From DASYRX01 sp035253645 (GTDB lineage Bacteria; Gemmatimonadota; Gemmatimonadetes; Gemmatimonadales; Gemmatimonadaceae), in NCBI GenBank assembly GCA_035253645.1, contig DATFBW010000275.1:1-6114 (forward strand): a DNA stretch of 6,114 nucleotides, given 5' to 3'. Both the position numbers and the translations under genes were made by a program. The notes below the pieces were generated by a model. It saw only the letters and a list, made by a program, of their open reading frames with translations. It did not search any database and was not told the origin of the DNA. This document shows, piece after piece, positions 1 to 5,357 of this stretch (position 1 is the first letter of the stretch; each line of letters opens with the position of its first letter).

Positions 1-1478
1 GTCTTGCGCGACACCATACCGTAAAAGCTGGCGATGGGGTTTGCGTCTTCCACCGGCACGTCTGTGCCGTTCATGATGACAGTCCCGAGGTCCCACAGCG
101 TCCGGAACACGTAGGATTCGTTAGGCGTGCGCACGGGTCCCAGCTTCGGCGGAATCCAGGGAGCGTCCGATACGGCGTGAATGCCCTGCATCGATGCGAT
201 CACGCCCAACTCTTTGAAGCGGGGAAAATCCGCGGGGTGAATGTGCTGTGCGTGCTCGACCCGCCAGCGCAGGTCCTTCTTGTCCGGGTTTGCGCGGAAT
301 GCCCGCTCGTAGATGTTGAGCACCTCGAAGTTGGCGCGGTCGCCGATCGCATGCGTGTTGACCTGGTAACCGTACTTGATGGCGAGATCGGCGGTGCTGT
401 CGATATCGGAGGGCCGCTCGAGTACAAGGCCCGTACTCCGCGGCAGATCGGCATACGGCTCGAAGAGCCACGCGCCGTGCGAACCTAACGCGCCGTCGAT
501 CTGACGCTTGATCGACCGGACGGTGAGCATGTTGTTCCCGTAGCCGATCATGCGATACCGCGGCAGAAGACTGTCCATGCGGGCGTAAGGCTCACGCCTA
601 ACCATCACGTAGAGCCGCAGCGGCAGCTTGCCTTCATCCGCAAGCTTCTTGAAGAAATCGATGGTTTGGAAATTCGAGCCGGCATCGTGGAAGGAAGTGA
701 CGCCCTTCGATAGCGCGTCATTTCCAGCGAGCTCGACGACGCGGCGATTGTAGGACTCCGCCTCCTCCGCCGGACGCCCAGCTTCGCTGCGGGCGCGCGC
801 CGCGCTAACCAAACGTTGCGCCGTCTCACGCATCAGCCCCGTAGCATTGCCCTGCGCGTCGCGCACGATCTCGCCGCCCGCGGGATTTGGCGTGTTACTC
901 GTTATGCCTGCGATCTCCATCGCCTTGGCGTTCACGAAAGAAGCGTGTCCGCTCGCGTGCGTGAGATAAACGGGATTGTTAGGCGACGCGGCGCTCAGAG
1001 CGGAATGAACAGGGTTACCTTCCACAGACGGGGTCGGGGCTTTGTCCCATTTCTCCTGGTGCCAGCCGCGCCCGAGGATCCAGTCGCCAGGCTTGGCCTT
1101 CGCGGCGGCGTCACGTACCATCGCAACGATCTCGTCCCAGTTTTTTACTTGGGTGAGATCGAGCATGAGCTTGGAGGCACCGAGACCGGTGAAGTGACCG
1201 TGACCTTCGATGAATCCCGGGACTGTCAGCTTCCCCTGAAGGTCGATGATCTGCGTCGACGGCCCCACCAGACGCCGAATCTCGTCGTTCGTTCCGACGG
1301 CGATGATACGATCGCCTGCGATCGCGACGGCTTGGGCTTCTGGGCGTGTCGAGTCGACGGTGACGATGCGCCCGTTGGTGAGCACGAGTGTAGTGGTGCG
1401 TGTCTGCGCGCCGATGGGGAGAGCCATCCCCGTTGCGAGAACGGTCACAACTAGAGTTCGCATTGTCCTGGTTCGCAT
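1..1478 (-). CDS. YtcJ-type amidohydrolase, exported; 3' end cut by window edge
   Basis: This is a metal-dependent hydrolase of the amidohydrolase superfamily (Amidohydro_3/YtcJ branch), with 492 codons visible and the C-terminus lost beyond base 1. The frame is open throughout. Residues 1-24 look like a Sec signal peptide: Arg2, Arg4 and Arg7, a hydrophobic stretch at about 9-22, and probable cleavage after Ala24 (IGA|Q). Metal-site signatures are present: PGFIEGHGHF with His93 and His95, a lysine at 324 just before the hallmark DGALGSHGAWL (328-338), NTHAIGDRA with His376, RVEHAQH with His409, and NGTDVPVEDANP with Asp473. The catalytic set therefore looks intact. The start is uncertain. 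Met1 at 1478 has no clear Shine-Dalgarno, while Met6 at 1463 has AGGA only 2 bases upstream; either start keeps the signal peptide. The substrate is unknown: family members act on C-N bonds of varied amides and cyclic compounds. It follows the aldehyde dehydrogenase on the same strand after 46-61 bases, so co-transcription is likely but unproven. Export suggests a role separate from the cytoplasmic enzymes upstream. Confidence 0.9.
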   Translation of the reverse strand, partial: MRTRTMRTLVVTVLATGMALPIGAQTRTTTLVLTNGRIVTVDSTRPEAQAVAIAGDRIIAVGTNDEIRRLVGPSTQIIDLQGKLTVPGFIEGHGHFTGLGASKLMLDLTQVKNWDEIVAMVRDAAAKAKPGDWILGRGWHQEKWDKAPTPSVEGNPVHSALSAASPNNPVYLTHASGHASFVNAKAMEIAGITSNTPNPAGGEIVRDAQGNATGLMRETAQRLVSAARARSEAGRPAEEAESYNRRVVELAGNDALSKGVTSFHDAGSNFQTIDFFKKLADEGKLPLRLYVMVRREPYARMDSLLPRYRMIGYGNNMLTVRSIKRQIDGALGSHGAWLFEPYADLPRSTGLVLERPSDIDSTADLAIKYGYQVNTHAIGDRANFEVLNIYERAFRANPDKKDLRWRVEHAQHIHPADFPRFKELGVIASMQGIHAVSDAPWIPPKLGPVRTPNESYVFRTLWDLGTVIMNGTDVPVEDANPIASFYGMVSRK

Positions 1479-1524
1479 GGAGATACGAAGTTACTGCCAC
1501 GGCCGATGGTCGGGAGGTAGTGAC

Positions 1525-2934
1525 TCATGTCGTGAGCCGCAGGTGGAATGACTTCGGCCGAGTGAAGGTCTCGATGCCGAGCTGTGAGAGCGTGCAGCCA
1601 CGTCCCGAGTCTTTTACCCCCGTCCACGCCAGAGCCGGATCGAGATAGTCGCACCGGTTCATGAACCACGTCCCGGTCTGGATCCGCTGGCCGATGCCTA
1701 ACGCGGCGTCGGCATCCGTCGTCCATACCGAGGACGTGAGACCATACCGACTATCGTTGATGAGTCGGATGGCCTGGTCGTCCCCGGACACCGGCATGAC
1801 CGTCATCACGGGGCCGAACGTCTCCTCGCGCATGACGCGCATATCGTGGCTCACGTTCGTGAGAATGCGCGGCGCCATGTACGCGGTGCCTTTCTTATCC
1901 GCCGGAAAGCGCGCCGGGTCGACGAGCGACTTCGCCCCCGACCGGATCGCCTCCTCCACCTGACCGCGCACAGATTGGGCGGCGTCGGCTCGTACCATAG
2001 GTCCGATGGTCGTCGCCACATTGCGCGGATCGCCTAACAAGTAGCCACTGGTTAGCGCGACCGCCGCCTCCACAAAATGGTCGTATATCCCTCGATCGAC
2101 ATACACGCGCTGAACGGAGCAGCACGACTGGCCGGCGTTGAAAAACGCGCCATCGACGATGTTCTCGACGGCGTGGTCCAGTGCGACGTCAGCGCGCACA
2201 TAGGCGGCGTCCTTGCCGCCCAGCTCCAGCCCCGTTCCGATGAAACGGCGCGAGGCTGCATTCTGCACCGCACGGCCTCCTGCCACGGAGCCCGTAAACG
2301 CGACAAACGCGACGCGCTCGTCCGCGATCAGCTGCGCCACCTGATCGTGATCGATATGCAGATATTGAAAGACACCGTTAGGCAGGCCAGCGGCGGCGAA
2401 CGCTTCCGCGTAGCGCTCTGCGACAAGCGGTGTCTGCAGCGACATCTTTAAGATGACCGCGTTCCCGGCCAGCAGGGCGGGGACGACCGCGTTCACCGAC
2501 GTCAACCAAGGGTAGTTCCACGGCGCCAATACGAGCACGACGCCTAACGGCTCGCGCCGGATGAAGCGATGGAAGTTCTGGCTCCGCTCCACCTCGATGT
2601 CGGCGAGTGCCGAGGCGGCGATCTCCGCCATGTATTTGCCACGCTCCTGAAAGCCACGCCTTAGCTCGAACGGAGAGTGGGCGATGGGGCGCCCCATCTG
2701 AGACGTGAGCTCCGCGCCCAGCTCGTCCGCGCGCGCGACACACCACTCGACGGCGCGCGTGCAGATGGCTACCCGCTCCGCGACGGGCACTTCGGACCAC
2801 CGACGCTGCGCCTCCACCGCGCGCACAACCGTCGCCTCGATTTCGGCGTCAGACGCGAGCGGACGCTCGACGACGACCGACCCGTCGATCGGTGTCACCG
2901 TTTGCAAGACCCGATGAGCCACGAACTCGATCAT
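1525..2934 (-). CDS. NAD(P)-dependent aldehyde dehydrogenase family protein
   Basis: A 469-residue aldehyde dehydrogenase that oxidises an aldehyde to its carboxylic acid; cytoplasmic, with no signal peptide. Expected motifs appear in order: APWNYPW with oxyanion Asn140, the cofactor lysine Lys163 in ILKMSLQTP, the nucleotide-binding FTGSVAGG (213-220), general base Glu237 in LELGGKD, catalytic Cys271 in GQSCC (268-272), and EETFGPV with Glu371. It is complete and close to family length, if slightly short. Two details stand out. The position equivalent to the ribose-binding Glu of classical NAD enzymes (KxxEQTP) is Leu166, and the catalytic Cys is followed by a second Cys, a pattern shared with a subgroup of family members. 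The ATG at 2934 overlaps the SDR stop as ATGA, which supports both this start and translational coupling. From its neighbours, the likely substrate is an aldehyde made by the SDR, perhaps a gamma-glutamyl-amino aldehyde; this is inference. The family is certain, the substrate is not. Confidence 0.95.
   Translation of the reverse strand: MIEFVAHRVLQTVTPIDGSVVVERPLASDAEIEATVVRAVEAQRRWSEVPVAERVAICTRAVEWCVARADELGAELTSQMGRPIAHSPFELRRGFQERGKYMAEIAASALADIEVERSQNFHRFIRREPLGVVLVLAPWNYPWLTSVNAVVPALLAGNAVILKMSLQTPLVAERYAEAFAAAGLPNGVFQYLHIDHDQVAQLIADERVAFVAFTGSVAGGRAVQNAASRRFIGTGLELGGKDAAYVRADVALDHAVENIVDGAFFNAGQSCCSVQRVYVDRGIYDHFVEAAVALTSGYLLGDPRNVATTIGPMVRADAAQSVRGQVEEAIRSGAKSLVDPARFPADKKGTAYMAPRILTNVSHDMRVMREETFGPVMTVMPVSGDDQAIRLINDSRYGLTSSVWTTDADAALGIGQRIQTGTWFMNRCDYLDPALAWTGVKDSGRGCTLSQLGIETFTRPKSFHLRLTT
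2931..2934 (-). other. ATGA stop/start overlap (SDR into aldehyde dehydrogenase)
   Basis: On the minus strand the aldehyde dehydrogenase ATG (2934-2932) shares two bases with the SDR TGA (2933-2931). Four-base overlaps of this type usually mean translational coupling by re-initiation and fixed co-expression of the two products. Confidence 0.9.
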
Positions 2935-3704
2935 TCGGGGGTTACGTATGCGGCGGTAATTCCGCCATCCACGAGGAGCTCGGCGCCAGTCATATATGAT
3001 GAGTCGTCCGACGCGAGAAACAGCGCGGCCTTCGCGATCTCGGATGCTTCGCCGAACCGTCCCATCGGGATGTGCACGAGACGGCGATTCTTCTTGGCGT
3101 CAGTATCGAGAAAGCTCATCAGGAGCGGCGTCTTGAGCGGCCCTGGACACAGAGCATTCACGCGGATGTTCTCCCGCGCATGAATGACTGCCAGCTCGCG
3201 CGTCATTGAGAGCACCGCACCCTTGCTAGCGGTGTACGCGACCTGCGCAGTGGCGGCGCCGAGTTTCGCGACGAACGACGCCGTGTTGATGATCGACCCG
3301 CCTCCGGCGCGGCGCAGCGCCGGAATGCCGAACTTGCAGCCGAGGAAGACGCCGCGCGCGTTGACGCGCATCGTTAGGTCCCACGTCTCCTCGCTCGTCT
3401 GGGTCGCGTCGTCGTCGGACGCGTGCATGATGCCGGCGTTGTTGAACACCACGTTCAAGCGGCCGTACTCCCGCTCGGCGTTCGCGATCATCGCCTCGCT
3501 GTCGTTACCTAACGAGACATCGGCATGTATGTACGACGCGCGGCCCCCCTGGCTCGTGATCTGCTCTACGGTGTGGCGTCCGGCATCGTCGACCACGTCG
3601 ACGACGACGACCGCCGCCCCTTCGCGCGCGAACAGCAGCGAGGCTTCGCGTCCGATGCCGCTACCGCCGCCGGTGATCAGCGCCACTTTGTCTTTCAGTC
3701 TCAC
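2931..3704 (-). CDS. Short-chain dehydrogenase/reductase (classical SDR)
   Basis: A 257-residue classical SDR, complete and of normal length. The Rossmann glycine motif TGGGSGIG lies at 11-18 and Asp36 ends the second strand (VVVVD), which normally selects NAD(H) over NADP(H). The structural NNAG motif is at 88-91. The catalytic tetrad is intact: Asn115, Ser143, Tyr157 and Lys161 (YTASK). CPGPLKTP (186-193) follows in the usual place, and the C-terminus ends with a typical VDGG (245-248). The start is GTG at 3704, 3 bases after the ligase stop. It places the glycine motif at residue 11, as is usual, and the only ribosome-binding candidate is a weak GAGCGGA inside the end of the ligase gene, so expression probably depends on upstream translation. 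Likely role (inferred from context): oxidising an alcohol to the aldehyde used by the next enzyme. Sequence alone cannot separate this from other SDR activities, and database names such as 3-oxoacyl-ACP reductase would be generic. Confidence 0.94.
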   Translation of the reverse strand: MRLKDKVALITGGGSGIGREASLLFAREGAAVVVVDVVDDAGRHTVEQITSQGGRASYIHADVSLGNDSEAMIANAEREYGRLNVVFNNAGIMHASDDDATQTSEETWDLTMRVNARGVFLGCKFGIPALRRAGGGSIINTASFVAKLGAATAQVAYTASKGAVLSMTRELAVIHARENIRVNALCPGPLKTPLLMSFLDTDAKKNRRLVHIPMGRFGEASEIAKAALFLASDDSSYMTGAELLVDGGITAAYVTPE

Positions 3705-3707
3705 GAG

Positions 3708-5099
3708 TCAGATCCGCTCGAAGTACCGTTGGATTTCCCAGTCGGTGACGGCCATGTCGTACGCTCGCTGCTCCGACCGGAAGAAGTGAAGGTAGTGTTC
3801 GACCACGTCATTGCCGAATGCGCGTTTCGCGAACTCGCTTCGTGCAAATAAATCGATGGCTTCGGCGAGCGTGTACGGCACGCGGGGCAACTCCTGAGCG
3901 GCGTAGATGTCGCCACTGAAGTGTTCCGGCGGCTCGGTGCGATTGACAATGCCATCCAGCCCGGACGCGAGCGCCGCCGCAAACGCCAGATACGGATTGC
4001 AGTCCGCGCCAGGGAGACGGCATTCGATGCGGAGACCTTCACCCTCGCCGACGATCCTGAATCCGGCCGTGCGGTTGTCGCGACTCCAGGCGAGACGTGT
4101 TGGCGCCCACGAGGCGTCGACGTACCGCTTGTAGGAGTTGACGTTAGGCGCATAGAACACCATGACGTCGGGGACGTGCGCGATCCATCCACCTAGAAAA
4201 AAGCGGAACTCGTCGGAGCATTTGATCGGGCCGAAGCTCTTATCGCCTACGAACGCATTGCGATTCTTCCGCCACAGGCTGAAGTGGATGTGGCAACTCG
4301 AACCTGCCTGGTTAGGCGCGATCTTGGCCATGAAGGTGACGCTCACCCCCATGGAGTCGGCGAGCTCTTTCAGACACTGCTTGAAGACGACATGCCGGTC
4401 GGCCATGGTGAGCGTATCAGCGTAGCGGATGTTCACCTCGTGCTGCCCGCGTCCCCATTCGCCTTTCGTGTTCTCGACAGGGATGCCGGATTCCTTGAGG
4501 TGGTGGCGCACCGCGCCGTGAAAATCCTCGGTGCGCGCGCCCTGCATCAAGTGATAGTCCTCGAGATACCACCCCGCCGGCGTTAGGTCACGAAGCCCGC
4601 CCTTGGATACGGCCGCGTAGCTCGTGCGGAAGAGATAGTGCTCCAGCTCGGACGCGGCGAATGTGTGGAAGCCAAGGTCACGCGCGGCATCCGTTTGCTT
4701 TCGCAGAATCGAACGCGGAGCCACTCCGATGAGCTTGTGCGTCTCCGTGTCATGTACGTCGCACAACACGAGCGCCGAGCGCGGGAGCCACGTCGCGACA
4801 CGGAGCGTGGACATGTCCGGGACGAGATGGAAGTCGCCGTAACCAAGCTCCCAGTTCGCGAAGCGATAGCCGCGCACGGGATCCATCTCCATGTCGGTCG
4901 TGAGGAGGTAATCACAACCATGGGCGCCATCTTTGGCGATGCTTTCGACGAACATCTCGGCGTCGAAGCGCTTGCCCATGAGGCGCCCGTAGTGGTCGGT
5001 GAATCCGACAACGACGGTGTCGATCTCGTTGTTAGGAATCCGCTTGCGTAGTTGGTCCAGCGTTAGCATGCCGCGAACGTCGACGCCTGCGCCGGCCAT
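3708..5099 (-). CDS. Glutamine synthetase family ligase, probably a gamma-glutamyl-amine/amino-alcohol ligase
   Basis: A 463-residue member of the type I glutamine synthetase fold, which joins glutamate to ammonia or an amine using ATP; cytoplasmic. The N-terminal beta-grasp part carries FTDHYGRLMGKRF (33-45), and the catalytic barrel follows. Metal and substrate residues are present: Glu151 and Glu153 (SELEHYLF), Glu214 and Glu221 (GEWGRGQHEVNIRY), GSSCHIH with His270, Arg325 (NSYKRY), Arg343 and Arg348 (NRTAGFR), and Glu359 and Arg361 (RIECR). The loop that carries the adenylylated tyrosine in GlnA shows no such site, and GRLMGKR replaces the ammonia-binding segment typical of GlnA. Both features match the PuuA/IpuC/GlnA4 type that glutamylates polyamines, isopropylamine or ethanolamine. 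Which amine is used here cannot be told. ATG 5099 is favoured over Met11 because AAAGGAG lies 10 bases upstream. It is the first gene of the operon, with SDR and aldehyde dehydrogenase directly behind. Confidence 0.92.
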   Translation of the reverse strand: MAGAGVDVRGMLTLDQLRKRIPNNEIDTVVVGFTDHYGRLMGKRFDAEMFVESIAKDGAHGCDYLLTTDMEMDPVRGYRFANWELGYGDFHLVPDMSTLRVATWLPRSALVLCDVHDTETHKLIGVAPRSILRKQTDAARDLGFHTFAASELEHYLFRTSYAAVSKGGLRDLTPAGWYLEDYHLMQGARTEDFHGAVRHHLKESGIPVENTKGEWGRGQHEVNIRYADTLTMADRHVVFKQCLKELADSMGVSVTFMAKIAPNQAGSSCHIHFSLWRKNRNAFVGDKSFGPIKCSDEFRFFLGGWIAHVPDVMVFYAPNVNSYKRYVDASWAPTRLAWSRDNRTAGFRIVGEGEGLRIECRLPGADCNPYLAFAAALASGLDGIVNRTEPPEHFSGDIYAAQELPRVPYTLAEAIDLFARSEFAKRAFGNDVVEHYLHFFRSEQRAYDMAVTDWEIQRYFERI

Positions 5100-5109
5100 G
5101 TAGAGGTCT

Positions 5110-5116
5110 CTCCTTT
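5110..5116 (-). promoter_or_regulatory. Ribosome binding site of the ligase gene
   Basis: On the minus strand AAAGGAG stands 10 bases before the ATG at 5099. It is the strongest Shine-Dalgarno match in front of any minus-strand gene here, and it decides the start codon. Confidence 0.85.
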
Positions 5117-5193
5117 AGCGTTTGCGCCCGAAGCGAGGGCAAGGATCTGGCCGCCGCCAATTCCTTCCGCTTCGCGCCCTGCCTAACGAGTCA

Positions 5194-5219
5194 GGTCCGG
5201 ATGAATCTTCAGCCGGACC
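5194..5219. repeat. 26-bp near-perfect inverted repeat, candidate operator or hairpin
   Basis: GGTCCGG (5194-5200) is mirrored exactly by CCGGACC (5213-5219). Inside, TGAA (5202-5205) mirrors TTCA (5208-5211) around a central TC, and only the pair 5201/5212 (A and G) fails to match. That makes 11 of 12 paired positions around the 2-base centre. It lies about 95-120 bases before the ligase start and about 140-165 before the VOC start, where an operator for a dimeric regulator could act. It could instead fold as a leader hairpin. There is no T-run, so a simple terminator is unlikely. Confidence 0.65.
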
Positions 5220-5340
5220 GCTAGCTGATGTGAGCGCCTCAAGGCTCGCAGGGCCACGACCGTTCGGACGACCTCATCGAAATGATAATGGCAGACTATC
5301 TGCGTGCTTGGACGGAACTCAGCGAAATCCGCATCCATAG

Positions 5341-5349
5341 AAAAAGGAG
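5341..5349 (+). promoter_or_regulatory. Ribosome binding site of the VOC gene
   Basis: AAAAAGGAG ends 8 bases before the ATG at 5358, an ideal spacing. The nearer ATG at 5351 is only 1 base from the GGAG and opens a five-codon dead end, so 5358 is the start. Confidence 0.85.
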
Positions 5350-5357
5350 CATGAGTC

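Larger units (their letters stand above)
120..5187. repeat. Dispersed iterated hexamer GTTAGG/CCTAAC, 15 copies
   Basis: GTTAGG on the plus strand begins at 120, 978, 2377, 3373, 4143, 4311, 4582 and 5031. CCTAAC begins at 484, 597, 1697, 2033, 2543, 3508 and 5182. Read in the GTTAGG direction, 10 of 15 copies are preceded by C and 10 of 15 are followed by C, giving the consensus CGTTAGGC. Fourteen copies lie in the four minus-strand genes and one in the intergenic region. A base-composition estimate at about 60% G+C predicts two or three copies on both strands in this length. The copies are spaced irregularly (about 110 to 1,670 bases apart), so this is neither a tandem repeat nor a CRISPR. 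Confidence 0.8.
5100..5357. other. Divergent intergenic region between operon and VOC gene
   Basis: About 258 bases lie between two genes transcribed away from each other, so both promoters should be here. It holds the two Shine-Dalgarno sites, a near-perfect dyad at 5194-5219 and one copy of the iterated CCTAAC word at 5182-5187. No convincing sigma-70 promoter was found. The best -10-like string is GATAAT at 5284-5289 on the plus strand, but its nearest -35 candidate (TTCGGA, 5263-5268) is poor and only 15 bases away. Open frames crossing the region have mixed third-base composition unlike the surrounding genes and show no recognisable protein, so it is treated as non-coding. Confidence 0.7.

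Noticed and set aside
816..1454. 212-codon open frame on the plus strand
   Set aside because: It lies entirely opposite the amidohydrolase, whose frame has a full set of catalytic motifs. The antisense product shows no recognisable domain and has the Arg/His-rich look of a GC-rich shadow frame.
1479..1524. Possible terminator or promoter between aldehyde dehydrogenase and amidohydrolase
   Set aside because: No stem followed by a T-run and no paired -35/-10 boxes were found on the minus strand. The gap is too short and plain to call anything.
2677..3789. Two consecutive plus-strand open frames (168 and 201 codons)
   Set aside because: Both are antisense to the aldehyde dehydrogenase and SDR, which are confirmed by motifs and by their coupled junctions. 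They are low-complexity shadows.
4638..5051. 137-codon plus-strand open frame
   Set aside because: It is antisense to the N-terminal half of the ligase. There is no domain and no ribosome binding site that would argue for it.
804..5067. Near-variants of the iterated word (GTTAGC/GCTAAC at 804, 2051 and 5062)
   Set aside because: They differ in the last core base and are rarer. Including them would blur the motif, so they were left out of the count.
5126..5140. Small GCCC/GGGC inverted repeat just upstream of the ligase ribosome binding site
   Set aside because: A 4-base-pair stem with a 7-base loop is expected by chance in GC-rich DNA. It gives no support for a riboswitch or attenuator.
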